NCBI GenBank assembly: GCA_002299425.1
Contig: DBNW01000053.1
Span: 62,481 to 126,480, forward strand
Reading direction: 5' to 3'
Length of the DNA stretch: 64,000 nucleotides
DNA from: Methylococcaceae bacterium UBA662
Lineage (GTDB): Bacteria > Pseudomonadota > Gammaproteobacteria > Methylococcales > Methylomonadaceae
Part shown: one piece after another, positions 1-9,096 of the stretch
Position numbering within the stretch: the stretch's first letter is position 1
Layout of the letters: every line of letters begins with the position of its first letter
The notes under the pieces: model-generated
Database searches by the model: none
What the model saw: the letters and a program-made list of their open reading frames with translations, nothing else
Told to the model about the DNA's origin: nothing
Program-made: the position numbers and the translations under genes

Positions 1-21
1 TTCAACTCTTACGGGTATCCG

Positions 22-1083
22 ATGAATTGGTTAAATCGAAAACAACGTACTGTTTTAGGCGTTGACATCAGTACGGCCGCAATAAAAATGCTTGAACTTA
101 GCCGTTTTGGCAACCGTTACAAAGTTGAAAGCTATGCGGTGGTGCCCTTGGCTAAGGAAGTTCTGGGCGAGAAAAATTTCACCAACACCGATTTAATTGC
201 CGAGAGCATCAAAGCGGCACTGAAAATATCAGGGACAAAATTAAAGCAGGCCACTGTTGCCGTGGCGGGTTCTGCGGTCATGACCAAACTGGTTGCCATA
301 GACGGCTCGTTAAACGAAGCTGAGATGGAAGAACAGATAATGATCGAGGCTGATCAGTATGTACCTTACGCATTGGATGAAGTCAGCTTTGATTTTGAGG
401 TGCAGGGCGTTAACCCGGGCAACCCGGAAATGGTTGATGTGCTGTTGGTAGCCTCTAGGCGTGAGAACGTTGAGATCCGGGTAGAGGCTTTAGCGAAGGC
501 GGGTTTGAAAGCCCAGATCGTCGATGTAGAAGCTTTTGCAATGGAACATGCTTTTACGTTGCTGTCAGACCAATTTGCCGACTCAATCGACGGCCAAACC
601 GTTGCCATTGTCGACATCGGGGCCACCGTAACCACGCTCAATGTTCTCTACGATGCCCGCAGCGTTTACACGCGGGAGCAAAGTTTCGGCGGCAGGCAAT
701 TGACCGAAGAAATTCAGCGCCGCTACGGTTTGTCTTACGAGGAGGCGGGTTTGGCAAAAAGACACGGCGGTTTGCCGGATAATTACGCAATGGACGTGCT
801 TGATCCGTTCAAAAGAGCCATCGTACAGCAAATTCAAAGATCGTTGCAGTTCTACAGTGCATCCAGCGCCAACATGGGCGTGGACAGACTCATCCTAGCC
901 GGCGGCTGTGCCTCCATACTTGGCGTTGAGCAACTGGTTGAAAAAAGCCTGGCCATACCCGTTTATATTGCCAACCCGTTTATAAACATGATGCTGTCAA
1001 ACAAAGTCAAGCCACAGGCAATCAGCAATGATGCTCCGGCGCTAATGATCGCCTGCGGGCTAGCGCTTAGGAGTTTTGATTAA
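22..1083 (+). CDS. pilM: PilM, type IV pilus inner-membrane platform actin-like ATPase
   Basis: Cytoplasmic actin-fold protein that binds the N-terminus of PilN and ties the PilNOP alignment complex to the pilus motor. The 353 residues match the usual PilM length. The N-terminal phosphate-1 loop (GVDISTAAIKML, near residue 14), a central phosphate-2 strand (AIVDIGATVTTLNVL, near 195) and a C-terminal LAGGCAS adenosine loop near 292 are the actin/FtsA-like nucleotide motifs. The stop overlaps the pilN start (TAATG), so translation is coupled. First gene of a pilMNOPQ operon; its promoter lies left of the window. High confidence from motifs plus synteny. Confidence 0.95.
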   Translation: MNWLNRKQRTVLGVDISTAAIKMLELSRFGNRYKVESYAVVPLAKEVLGEKNFTNTDLIAESIKAALKISGTKLKQATVAVAGSAVMTKLVAIDGSLNEAEMEEQIMIEADQYVPYALDEVSFDFEVQGVNPGNPEMVDVLLVASRRENVEIRVEALAKAGLKAQIVDVEAFAMEHAFTLLSDQFADSIDGQTVAIVDIGATVTTLNVLYDARSVYTREQSFGGRQLTEEIQRRYGLSYEEAGLAKRHGGLPDNYAMDVLDPFKRAIVQQIQRSLQFYSASSANMGVDRLILAGGCASILGVEQLVEKSLAIPVYIANPFINMMLSNKVKPQAISNDAPALMIACGLALRSFD

Positions 1084-1703
1084 TGGCAAAAATTAACTTG
1101 CTTCCCTGGCGAGATGAATTGCGCCAGCAGAAAAAGAATAACTTTTTCAAAATCATCCTGTTAGGGATTTTGATAACGGGTTTGTGCATGGGCCTAGTAC
1201 ACCTGTTTATCGACAGCAAAGTCCAGCAGCAAGAAGCAAGGAACAAGAGGCTACAAAACGAGATTGCGCTGCTGAACCAAAAAATCGTCGCCATCAAAAG
1301 CATCGAAGAGAAAAGAGCAAAACTGCTGGCTAAAATTGACGTGATCAGCAATCTGCAAAAAAGCCGCCCAGAAATCGTTCATTTATTTGATGAAATTCCA
1401 AGGTTAGTCCCCGAAGGGGTGCATTTGACAAAGTTCACTCAGTTGGGCAAGGAGCTAACATTTGAGGGAAAATCCGAGTCGAATGCCAGAGTTTCTGCGT
1501 TTATGAACGCCATAGAAGCCTCAGCCTGGCTGCACCAACCCAAGCTTGATTTCATTAAAGCCCCGGAAAGAGACAAGGCCAGCATCACCAGCGATTTTTT
1601 ATTGAGAGCGCGATTGGGCGATGAAGAACCCCCTGTCGTACCGCCTAAAAAGACGCCCTCCGGTGCAGCTAAAACCCAGCCGACCAACAAGGGTAAGCTA
1701 TGA
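1083..1703 (+). CDS. pilN: PilN, type IV pilus alignment subunit
   Basis: Inner-membrane bitopic protein that pairs with PilO and recruits PilM. The start carries the diagnostic cytoplasmic INLLPWR motif (residues 4-10) used to dock in PilM. One membrane span follows at about residues 22-43, then a coiled coil (about 46-85) and a ferredoxin-like periplasmic domain. The last 25 residues are a Pro/Lys/Thr-rich tail (PPVVPPKKTP) that looks disordered. An AGGAG ribosome site sits inside the end of pilM. The stop overlaps the pilO start (ATGA). At 206 aa it is slightly longer than typical PilN because of the tail. Confidence 0.93.
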   Translation: MAKINLLPWRDELRQQKKNNFFKIILLGILITGLCMGLVHLFIDSKVQQQEARNKRLQNEIALLNQKIVAIKSIEEKRAKLLAKIDVISNLQKSRPEIVHLFDEIPRLVPEGVHLTKFTQLGKELTFEGKSESNARVSAFMNAIEASAWLHQPKLDFIKAPERDKASITSDFLLRARLGDEEPPVVPPKKTPSGAAKTQPTNKGKL

Positions 1704-2365
1704 ACTTGAACCTATCAGAAATTAACTGGGATCCGGAAAGCTCAGGTACCTGGCCGACCCCTGTCAAGGCTATGGTTACAGGCATCGTCTGCCTGATGGT
1801 TGCAGGCGTGTGGGTGTACCTGGACACACTGGGGCAAATTGAAGTCTTTGAAGCAGCAGTGCAAAAAGAAGTCACTTTAAAACAAGAGTTTGAGCAAAAG
1901 CACAAAAAAGCAGTTAACTTGGAAAACTACGAAATCCAGTTAGCCCAAATCGAAACCGAGTTGTTTGAGATGATTCGGCAAATGCCGACTAGGGAAGAAG
2001 TAGCCAGCCTATTGATCGATATTTCGCAAATGGGTATGGCTACTGGTCTTGAGTTTAGGTTGTTCAAACCGCAACCGGCCGTGCAAAAAGAGTTTTATTC
2101 CGAGCTGCCCATCAATATCGAAGTTATCGGCGAATACGATGCATTGGGTGTTTTCGTCAGTGGCCTGGCCGCTTTGCCGAGAATTGTGACCGTACACGAT
2201 GTAAAAATAGTCCCTGCGGATGACGAACCGAAAGCGAAGCCGGAAAAAGACAAGGCAAAAACAAAATCGGGCGATTTAATCATGACGGCAACCATAAAAA
2301 CCTATAACGAGAGCCAAGCCGCTGCCCCTGCCAGTAAAGCGAATGCCAAAAGGGTCGTGAAATGA
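1700..2365 (+). CDS. pilO: PilO, type IV pilus alignment subunit
   Basis: Inner-membrane partner of PilN; the heterodimer spans the periplasm toward PilP and PilQ. It has a short cytoplasmic N-terminus, a membrane span at about residues 26-46 (AMVTGIVCLMVAGVWVYL), a coiled coil to about 90, and a periplasmic ferredoxin-like domain. The stretch PTREEVASLLIDISQMG (about residues 96-112) is typical of PilO. The final 30 residues are Lys/Ala-rich and low in complexity. ATGA overlaps on both sides show tight coupling with pilN and pilP. Confidence 0.93.
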   Translation: MNLNLSEINWDPESSGTWPTPVKAMVTGIVCLMVAGVWVYLDTLGQIEVFEAAVQKEVTLKQEFEQKHKKAVNLENYEIQLAQIETELFEMIRQMPTREEVASLLIDISQMGMATGLEFRLFKPQPAVQKEFYSELPINIEVIGEYDALGVFVSGLAALPRIVTVHDVKIVPADDEPKAKPEKDKAKTKSGDLIMTATIKTYNESQAAAPASKANAKRVVK

Positions 2366-2916
2366 TTAACCGAGTTAACCGCTTATTCCAGGTGCCGTAT
2401 TGGCCAAGGCTGGCACCTGTTCTTACCTTTTTGCTGGTGGCTTGTGCGGACACGGACATGTCCGACTTGGACCACTTTATCCAACAAGTAAAAGCCAAGC
2501 CCAAAGAAAGCATAGAAAAACTGCCTGAATTTAAAGCACATGAAACTTTTGTCTACCAACCTGACGTATTGCGTGACCCGTTCAAACCCGTCAACGAACC
2601 CGACCAACAACAAAATGCCGGTAGTTTTATTGGTGCGGGTATTAGGCCCGATATCCAAAGACGCAAGGAAGATTTGGAAGCTTTTCCGTTGGATGCCTTG
2701 AAAATGGTGGGGACGGTGGCAATGGGATCAAGCTTGTGGGGGCTGATCAAAGCCACCGACCAGACAGTCCATCGAGTGCAAGTTGGCAACTACATGGGGA
2801 AAAATTATGGCAAAATCACCCAAATTAGCGCGAACAAGATCGAATTAATGGAAATCGTACCCGATACACCCGGGACATGGCGGGAACAACAAACTACATT
2901 GGCTTTGGTAGAATGA
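2362..2916 (+). CDS. pilP: PilP, type IV pilus assembly lipoprotein
   Basis: Lipid-anchored periplasmic protein that bridges PilNO to the N0 domain of the PilQ secretin. A signal peptide ends in a lipobox (LLVAC, Cys at about residue 28), so it should be lipidated. An unstructured linker with the expected DVLRDPFKP segment (about residues 70-78) precedes the compact C-terminal beta domain (about 95-184). That domain includes LKMVGTVAMG and a typical VGNYMGKNYGKI strand. A 16-nt gap with an AAGAGG ribosome site separates it from pilQ. Confidence 0.93.
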   Translation: MINRVNRLFQVPYWPRLAPVLTFLLVACADTDMSDLDHFIQQVKAKPKESIEKLPEFKAHETFVYQPDVLRDPFKPVNEPDQQQNAGSFIGAGIRPDIQRRKEDLEAFPLDALKMVGTVAMGSSLWGLIKATDQTVHRVQVGNYMGKNYGKITQISANKIELMEIVPDTPGTWREQQTTLALVE

Positions 2917-2932
2917 TCTAAGAGGACAAAAA

Positions 2933-5290
2933 ATGAGTATTAGCCATTTTGGCATTAGGTTGAAAAAGGCAGGGCACTTCAGTACGCAGGCGATCTTGGT
3001 TTTGGTGCTGTTGTTTTTAGGGGCTGCTTTTGCCAGAGCGGATGAACTCGCTATTTTAGGGCTGAATGTTGGGCAATTACCGGGCGACAAAATCCAAATA
3101 GAATTAGAAATGAGCGGTGAAGTGCCGCCCCCTAAAGTGTTTAAAACCCATAATCCGGCTAGAATTGCGCTTGATTTTATCGGTGTAAAAAACCGATTAG
3201 GAAAAAAAATCTATCCTATCAATCAGGGACCGGCTAGTAACATTTTTATTGCCCAGACCGACGACAGGGTCAGGGTTGTGCTTAATTTGTATGAATCCAC
3301 ACCCTTCGATACCCGGGTACAAGGAAATAAGGTTTTTTTGATCTTAAACCAGCCTGCTCACCCCGAAGTTGCCAGCGGCCCGACTAGGGACAGACCGGCG
3401 GCAGTTAGGCCGAGTGCTAAACCCAATGTGGGCATCAGTCCCAGTATTTCCAATCTGTTGCCTGCCCAATCCATCAGTGGATTTGATTTTAAACGCGGTG
3501 AAAAAGGCCAAGGACGTATCCTGATTTATTTGGCAAACCCCAATACCGTGGCCAACACTAAAGAGGACAGCGGAAAAGTAGTGGTCAGCTTTCTTAACAC
3601 CACCGTGTCAGCCAACCTGTCACGGCGTTTGGATGTTTCCGAGTTTGCCACGCCTGTCCGATTCATTGACACCGAAACCACCGCTACAGAAACTAAAATT
3701 ACGGTTACTCCGCAAAACAATCTTTATCAGTACTCGGTGTTTCAGTCGGACGGCTTGTTGACCATTGAATTCAGCCCGCTAACTACTGAGGAAAAGTTAG
3801 CCCGGGAAAGGGCAGGGCCTAAGTACACCGGAGAACGCTTGTCTTTAAACTTTCAAGACATCGAAATCCGTAGCGTGATTGCCATATTGGCGGAATTCAC
3901 CGGGCAAAATGTGGTAGCAGGTGATGATGTCACAGGGACTATTACCCTTAAACTGGACAATGTGCCTTGGGATGAAGCCTTGGATTTCATCATGATGACT
4001 AAGCAATTAGGCAAATTTGAAACCGGCAACGTCACGCTGATTTCACCTTTAGACAAAATCAAGGATTACAAAGAAAAGCAACAAGAAGCGGAACACGCCG
4101 TCGAGCAATTAGAACCCCTGGTTACAGAATACATTAAGGTCAACTATGCGCGAGCGGATGACTTCAGAAACCTGCTGTTCGGCTACGATTCAAGCAATAT
4201 CGGCAGCTGCGTCAGGTTAACTCAGATGGACATGCGGGCGGTTGGGCAACAACAGAACCAACAACAAAATCAACAGCAAAATCCTTTGCAAAATCCCATG
4301 CAGCAACAGATTCAAGAGGATATACGCAATCGAGAGCAGGAAGGTGAAACCGACAAGTTTTCTTTGTTGTCCGCCCGGGGTTCGGCGGTGGTCGACTCAA
4401 GAACAAACACCATTATCGTCAGAGAAACGGCAAAACGTCTGGATGACGTCAAAAAATTAATTCATTTGCTTGATATTCCGGTTCGTCAAGTGATGATTGA
4501 ATCCCGCATTGTTATTGCCCAGAACAGTTTTTTCAAAGAATTGGGCGTCAAATTCGGCGTGGCGAAAAGCCAACAAATAGGCAATTCCCGGTTTGGTTTG
4601 GGTGGCAATAACACCCGAGGCAACATGGAAACCGTCACGTTTAACAACGGCGTACCGACAGTGACTCCAGCCAATGTTGAACTAAACGACATGTTAGTGG
4701 ATTTAGGGGCTGCCGCAGCCACAGGAACCCCTTATGGGGCATTGGGGATGACTTTAGTTAGAGGTGCCGATTATGTGTTGAATTTGGAATTGTCCGCTCT
4801 CCAAGACGAGGACAGGGGCGAGGTTATATCCAATCCTAGGGTGATGACTTCTGACCGCTGCTTGGCGGTTATTGAACAAGGCCAACAAATCCCGTACCTG
4901 TCCTCCAGTGCCAATATGGGTGTCAACACGGTTTTCGTCGATGCCTTGTTGCAACTGGGCGTATTGCCCCAAATCACTCCCGGAGGCAGTGTCATAATGG
5001 GGCTTTATATCACCAAAAATGACCTGGGCGAGCCGGTCACTGTAGCTGGGGACCGGTTGATAGACAAGCGTGAACTGCGTACCAGTGTTCATGTCCGGGA
5101 TGGTGAAACCGTCGTCCTAGGCGGAGTTTTTGAAAACATCAGGCGGGACAGCACCAACAGAGTACCTTTTTTTTCCGACTTGCCGGGCATAGGGTTTTTG
5201 TTTAGAAGAACAGCCAACCAAGACGATAAAAGAGAATTGTTGATTTTTATCACCCCAAAAATTATGCAAGAGGGTTCGGCTCTAAACTAG
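2933..5290 (+). CDS. pilQ: PilQ, outer-membrane secretin of the type IV pilus
   Basis: Forms the gated outer-membrane channel through which the pilus is extruded. The order is: signal peptide (about 1-36); two AMIN peptidoglycan-binding domains (about 42-125 and 180-285); STN/N0 domain (about 310-370); N1 domain; secretin barrel (about 560-780) with the signature VPFFSDLPGIGFLF near residue 745. At 785 aa it is rather long. Part of the excess is a Gln/Asn-rich insert (residues 439-461) inside N1. A GC-rich terminator directly follows. Signal peptide and domain borders are estimates. Confidence 0.96.
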   Translation: MSISHFGIRLKKAGHFSTQAILVLVLLFLGAAFARADELAILGLNVGQLPGDKIQIELEMSGEVPPPKVFKTHNPARIALDFIGVKNRLGKKIYPINQGPASNIFIAQTDDRVRVVLNLYESTPFDTRVQGNKVFLILNQPAHPEVASGPTRDRPAAVRPSAKPNVGISPSISNLLPAQSISGFDFKRGEKGQGRILIYLANPNTVANTKEDSGKVVVSFLNTTVSANLSRRLDVSEFATPVRFIDTETTATETKITVTPQNNLYQYSVFQSDGLLTIEFSPLTTEEKLARERAGPKYTGERLSLNFQDIEIRSVIAILAEFTGQNVVAGDDVTGTITLKLDNVPWDEALDFIMMTKQLGKFETGNVTLISPLDKIKDYKEKQQEAEHAVEQLEPLVTEYIKVNYARADDFRNLLFGYDSSNIGSCVRLTQMDMRAVGQQQNQQQNQQQNPLQNPMQQQIQEDIRNREQEGETDKFSLLSARGSAVVDSRTNTIIVRETAKRLDDVKKLIHLLDIPVRQVMIESRIVIAQNSFFKELGVKFGVAKSQQIGNSRFGLGGNNTRGNMETVTFNNGVPTVTPANVELNDMLVDLGAAAATGTPYGALGMTLVRGADYVLNLELSALQDEDRGEVISNPRVMTSDRCLAVIEQGQQIPYLSSSANMGVNTVFVDALLQLGVLPQITPGGSVIMGLYITKNDLGEPVTVAGDRLIDKRELRTSVHVRDGETVVLGGVFENIRRDSTNRVPFFSDLPGIGFLFRRTANQDDKRELLIFITPKIMQEGSALN
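4247..4315 (+). repeat. Gln/Asn-rich in-frame repeat inside pilQ
   Basis: Codons 439-461 of pilQ read as three tandem QQQN units followed by a degenerate PLQNPMQQQIQ stretch. The DNA is a run of CAA/CAG and AAC/AAT codons. It lies in a surface loop of the N1 domain, where other PilQ proteins vary in length. Unit length is 12 bases, so copy-number change would keep the frame. Confidence 0.75.
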
Positions 5291-5313
5291 CGGGCTAATC
5301 AAGCCTAAAAAAT

Positions 5314-5337
5314 AAGGGGGGCGTGACGCCCCCTTTT
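5314..5337 (+). terminator. Rho-independent terminator after pilMNOPQ
   Basis: A GC-rich stem with arms at 5314-5323 and 5327-5336 closes a three-base loop and runs into TTTT. It starts 24 bases after the pilQ stop, so it should end most of the pilus operon transcript before aroK. Confidence 0.8.
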
Positions 5338-5403
5338 ACATTTTAGCAACGGTGCCTGCGCCCTGTGGGGTGCAGGGCGGGCAAACGTGGCAAGCGATAG
5401 GGT

Positions 5404-5432
5404 TTGACCAGCAGGCTATTAACGGCTAACGT
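5404..5432 (+). promoter_or_regulatory. Candidate sigma-70 promoter for aroK-aroB
   Basis: TTGACC at 5404-5409 and TAACGT at 5427-5432 are spaced by 17 bases, 40 bases before the chosen aroK start and after the pilQ terminator. The -35 is good and the -10 is mediocre, so this is a reasonable guess, not a firm call. Confidence 0.4.
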
Positions 5433-5471
5433 GCAACCGCTCCGGCTATGTTTAAGGACGACGGAATAACA

Positions 5472-5996
5472 ATGAACAAATTGGACAATATTTTTTTAGT
5501 GGGTCTGATGGGGGTTGGCAAAACAACCATTGGCAAGCAGATCGCAAAAAATTTAAAGTGGTCGTTTCATGACAGTGATAAGGCTATTGAAGAGAAAACA
5601 GGGGTCGATATCCCAACAATTTTTGAATTTGAAGGGGAAGTCGGTTTTAGGGATCGTGAACAAAAAATGATCTTGGAATTAACCCAATTAAAAAACATTG
5701 TCTTAGCGACAGGTGGCGGGGCTGTCATACGGGAAGAAAACCGAAACCAGCTAAAAGCCCACGGTTTCGTAGTGTATTTGCACTGTGCCATTGATAGAAT
5801 TTTAGAGCGTACCAAACACGATTTGCAGAGGCCTTTGTTACAAACAAGCAATCCGAGAGAGTGCTTGGAAACCTTGTTGCTGCAACGCGGGCCGTTGTAC
5901 TCCGAAACCTCGAATTTTGAAATTGACACCGGCAGTAGGCCTAGCAAAGAAATCGCCGTGCAAATCGTAAAAGCCTATCAGGCACTAGGGGAATGA
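5472..5996 (+). CDS. aroK: Shikimate kinase AroK
   Basis: Phosphorylates shikimate to shikimate 3-phosphate with ATP, the fifth step of chorismate synthesis. The Walker A loop GLMGVGKTT lies at residues 10-18. The shikimate-binding D-S-D (HDSDK), the GFRDRE segment with its Arg, and the glycine-rich LATGGGAV loop are all present, as is the LID Arg (LQRPLL). I chose the ATG at 5472 (174 aa) over one 8 codons upstream, because family members begin close to this point and AAGGACGACGG lies just ahead. The gene overlaps the upstream AUG option of aroB by 4 bases. Confidence 0.95.
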   Translation: MNKLDNIFLVGLMGVGKTTIGKQIAKNLKWSFHDSDKAIEEKTGVDIPTIFEFEGEVGFRDREQKMILELTQLKNIVLATGGGAVIREENRNQLKAHGFVVYLHCAIDRILERTKHDLQRPLLQTSNPRECLETLLLQRGPLYSETSNFEIDTGSRPSKEIAVQIVKAYQALGE

Positions 5997-6001
5997 TACT
6001 G

Positions 6002-7084
6002 ATGAAAAAATTAACGCTTGAGTTGACTAACCGCAGTTACCCTATTTACATAGGTTCTGGGTTATTGGCTAAGCCCGATTGGGTTTCAGAGCATATCAAA
6101 TCAAAGCAAGTCTTGATTGTCACCAACACGGTGGTTGCCCCGCTGTACCTTGATAGGCTAGCTGCCCAGTTGTCCGGGTATACGACCGAACACCTACTTT
6201 TGCCTGACGGGGAACAATTTAAAACGATAGCATCGGCTGTAGCGATTTTTGATAAGTTACTCGCTTGCCGCTTCAGCCGGAATGCCACGCTCATCGCTTT
6301 AGGCGGTGGGGTAATCGGCGATTTAGGCGGCTTTGCGGCCGCGTGTTACCAACGCGGTATCCCTTTTATACAAATCCCTACTACCTTGCTTGCTCAAGTG
6401 GATTCCTCTGTCGGCGGAAAAACAGGGGTTAATCATGCTTTAGGCAAAAACATGATCGGTGCCTTCCACCAACCGCAGTGTGTCATTACCGATACCGATA
6501 CCCTGCAAACCTTGGATGACCGGCAGCTATCCGCCGGTTTAGCCGAGGTGATCAAATACGGATTAATCAGAGACTACGAATTTTTTACCTGGCTGGAACA
6601 AAATATAGCGGCACTGCTGGCCAAAGATAAAGACGTCCTAGCCTACGCCATCGAACGATCGTGTCGCAACAAGGCTGAAATCGTATCCGAGGATGAACTC
6701 GAATCAGGCATCAGGGCTACCTTGAATTTAGGCCATACTTTTGGCCATGCCATTGAAACAGGCATGGGTTATGGCGAATACCTGCATGGCGAGGCGGTGG
6801 CTATTGGCATTTGCCAAGCCGCAGACTTGTCACAGCGACTGGGTTGGCTGAACCCTGCCGATGTGGAAAGGATCATTGCCTTATTGAAATTGGCCAAACT
6901 GCCGACTACCCCCCCTGCATCATTAGATGCCGGGCGTTTTTTGGAAGGGATGTCGCTCGATAAGAAAAACGTTGACGGTAACATCAGGGTTGTCTTACTC
7001 GAAAAAATAGGCCGGGCATCGTTGCCGACTCCAGTTAGGCTTGATGTGTTAGAAGACACGTTGCGCTGCTACGGCAGACACTAA
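6002..7084 (+). CDS. aroB: 3-Dehydroquinate synthase AroB
   Basis: NAD- and metal-dependent cyclisation of DAHP to 3-dehydroquinate, second step of the shikimate pathway. Seen: the nucleotide-binding GGGVIGDLGGFAAA motif (about residue 100), the TTLLAQVDSSVGGKTGVN active-site segment, KYG, and metal ligands in the LNLGHTFGHAIE and HGEAVAIG motifs. An in-frame ATG lies at 5993 inside the aroK end. The ATG at 6002 fits family N-termini better (MKKLTLELTNRSYPI) and is better spaced from AGGGG. Length 360 aa is normal. Confidence 0.96.
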   Translation: MKKLTLELTNRSYPIYIGSGLLAKPDWVSEHIKSKQVLIVTNTVVAPLYLDRLAAQLSGYTTEHLLLPDGEQFKTIASAVAIFDKLLACRFSRNATLIALGGGVIGDLGGFAAACYQRGIPFIQIPTTLLAQVDSSVGGKTGVNHALGKNMIGAFHQPQCVITDTDTLQTLDDRQLSAGLAEVIKYGLIRDYEFFTWLEQNIAALLAKDKDVLAYAIERSCRNKAEIVSEDELESGIRATLNLGHTFGHAIETGMGYGEYLHGEAVAIGICQAADLSQRLGWLNPADVERIIALLKLAKLPTTPPASLDAGRFLEGMSLDKKNVDGNIRVVLLEKIGRASLPTPVRLDVLEDTLRCYGRH

Positions 7085-7097
7085 GGATTCAACCTGA

Positions 7098-7856
7098 ATG
7101 GCACAGCAAACTACGGCACCCGAAGGTTATCCGTTAGCCAGTAAAGAACGCTCAGAAAAATTGGCGTTGGCACTGCATTTAATTTCCAACACCAAGCAAC
7201 CGGTCGTGGTTGTAGGTCCTAAAGGCATTGGCAAGACAAAGTTGCTGGAAATGCTAGCCGAGCGAAAGAAAAACACTTGGCATTGCCACGCCGTCCCGGT
7301 CGACGCTCAATCAACGGGTGAGGCGATCATTAAAATGATTTCCGGCTTGGCAGGAATGGATGCAGGGGCAGCAGCATCCCAACCACAAACGGCCACCAAC
7401 GGCCCAACCCGGTTGTTGTTTTTAGTTGATAATGCAGGCCAGATACCGCCCGGGGAACTGTCAGTGGTGATGGAACATTTGTTAGCCAATCCGATGCTGC
7501 GAGCCATTTTTGCCATGACCCCGGATGAATTTTTTATAAAAAACCGGACCGACACCCTTATTGACGACTGCCCTATCATTGAGCTGCCGCCTCTTTCAAG
7601 AAATCAATGCGAGGAATTGATGCGCTTTTTGGCCACGCAACCTAAATTTAGGTTGCCCATCACGCGCATTTCTGAACCAATGATCGAAACGGTTTATCGG
7701 GAAAGCCAAGGCATACCCGGCCACATAATCGGTAAATTTTCCCAGTTAGCCCAAGTCAAACAAATTGACCACACCCCTTGGCTATTGCTCGCTGCGGCCG
7801 TAGCGTTAGTCGCCATCGCACTGGCCGTGCAGTGGTTTAGCACAAATGGCATGTAG
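7098..7856 (+). CDS. AAA ATPase with C-terminal membrane anchor (DamX/ExeA-like, no SPOR domain)
   Basis: Position after aroB is where many gammaproteobacteria carry an AAA-SPOR cell-division protein (DamX-like). The N-terminal ATPase is recognisable from a Walker A ([12 protein letters not shown], near residue 42) and a Walker B-like [12 protein letters not shown] (about 112-123). A single membrane span (about 229-246) is then followed by only six residues, so the periplasmic linker and SPOR peptidoglycan-binding domain are absent. The 44-base gap to hemE leaves no room for a remnant. It would be an ATPase on the cytoplasmic face, held by its C-terminus. Function unknown; a role in division or pilus/secretion assembly is conjecture. 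Confidence 0.8.
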   Translation: MAQQTTAPEGYPLASKERSEKLALALHLISNTKQPVVVVGPKGIGKTKLLEMLAERKKNTWHCHAVPVDAQSTGEAIIKMISGLAGMDAGAAASQPQTATNGPTRLLFLVDNAGQIPPGELSVVMEHLLANPMLRAIFAMTPDEFFIKNRTDTLIDDCPIIELPPLSRNQCEELMRFLATQPKFRLPITRISEPMIETVYRESQGIPGHIIGKFSQLAQVKQIDHTPWLLLAAAVALVAIALAVQWFSTNGM

Positions 7857-7900
7857 TTTCGACGTTGCCCCCATCTACACCCAGCATACAGGCATCATTC

Positions 7901-8965
7901 ATGCAACACCTGAAAAATGATATTTTTATCAAAGCTTTGCTAAAACAACCCATCCCGCACACTCCGCTCTGGATGATGCGCCAAGCGGGCCGATATCTGC
8001 CGGAATACCGCCAAATAAGGGAACAGGCGGGCAGCTTCATGAATCTTTGCAGTCATCCAGAGCTGGCCTGCGAAGTGACCTTGCAGCCGCTGCGCCGATT
8101 TTCTTTTGATGCGGCCATTTTATTTTCGGATATTTTAACGCTCCCCGATGCGATGGGGTTGGGACTTTTTTTTACCGAAAACGAGGGGCCTAAATTTTCC
8201 TGCCCTGTGCAATCATCGGCCGACATAAACCGTCTGCCAATTCTTGACCCGGAAACCGAGTTGCGGTACGTCATGGATGCCGTTCGCTTAATCCGAAAAA
8301 ATTTGCAGGGCAGCGTGCCATTGATTGGTTTTTCTGGCAGTCCATGGACGTTGGCAACGTACATGGTGGAAGGCGGTGCCAGTAAGCATTTTCAAAAAAT
8401 AAAAGGCCTTATGTACGGGCAGCCAAAACTCATGCACACACTGCTGGATAAATTGGCACAGGCAGTAGCGGCTTATTTAAACGCCCAAATTGACGCGGGG
8501 GCTCAGGCTGTTATGGTGTTCGACACCTGGGGTGGCCTGTTGACCAGCGAAGACTACGAAGCATTTTCTTTGTACTACGCCAAACAAGTCAGCAGTCTGT
8601 TGCACCGCACAGCAGACGGCCAACCTGTGCCGAGTATTTTGTTCACCAAAGGCGGTGGTTTGTGGCTGGAGCGCATGGCAGATGCCGGTTTCGATGCCCT
8701 AGGTTTGGATTGGCAAACCGATTTAACCCACGCCCGGTTGCGGGTCGGTCATAAAGTGGCCTTGCAGGGCAATATGGACCCGGTGTTGCTCTATGCCCCG
8801 CCGGAGATCATTGCCGAAAAAGTGCAAACTATTTTGCAAAAATACGGCCACGGTTCCGGTCATGTGTTTAATTTGGGCCACGGCATCCTGCCTGACGTTA
8901 ACCCTGAGCATGTCCAAGCAATGGTCGATGCTGTCCGTCGTTACAGCCCTCAGTACCATCAATAA
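7901..8965 (+). CDS. hemE: Uroporphyrinogen decarboxylase HemE
   Basis: Decarboxylates uroporphyrinogen III to coproporphyrinogen III in heme synthesis. Diagnostic sequences are [15 protein letters not shown] (about residues 21-35, with substrate-contacting Arg), [12 protein letters not shown] (catalytic Asp), [16 protein letters not shown], and the C-terminal [10 protein letters not shown] with His. I start at the ATG at 7901 (MQHLKNDIF), which matches the family start; an upstream TTG at 7865 would add 12 residues. At 354 aa it is normal. Separated by only 44 bases from the AAA gene, so possibly co-transcribed. Confidence 0.96.
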   Translation: MQHLKNDIFIKALLKQPIPHTPLWMMRQAGRYLPEYRQIREQAGSFMNLCSHPELACEVTLQPLRRFSFDAAILFSDILTLPDAMGLGLFFTENEGPKFSCPVQSSADINRLPILDPETELRYVMDAVRLIRKNLQGSVPLIGFSGSPWTLATYMVEGGASKHFQKIKGLMYGQPKLMHTLLDKLAQAVAAYLNAQIDAGAQAVMVFDTWGGLLTSEDYEAFSLYYAKQVSSLLHRTADGQPVPSILFTKGGGLWLERMADAGFDALGLDWQTDLTHARLRVGHKVALQGNMDPVLLYAPPEIIAEKVQTILQKYGHGSGHVFNLGHGILPDVNPEHVQAMVDAVRRYSPQYHQ

Positions 8966-9096
8966 TAAACTCGGGTCCCGCAGGCTCCAGACAGTTTTGA
9001 TGGGTTTAGGTGGCTGATAATCGGAGGGCGGGGCCGTTCCGGCTGCATTGTCAGCAATACGTTAAGATACCTTAAATTCCCCAATACCCACGCCAG

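Noticed and set aside
5350..5400. GC-rich near-hairpin upstream of aroK (GCCCTG/CAGGGC)
   Set aside because: Only six clean pairs with mismatches outside; it is not near a gene end and has no T run.
7857..7900. Frameshifted SPOR domain remnant after the AAA gene
   Set aside because: The gap is 44 bases and no SPOR-like sequence appears in any frame before hemE.
9040..9096. Promoter for the P-ATPase gene (TTGTCA with TTAAAT)
   Set aside because: Elements are weak and at 18-base spacing by one reading only; several equally poor alternatives exist.
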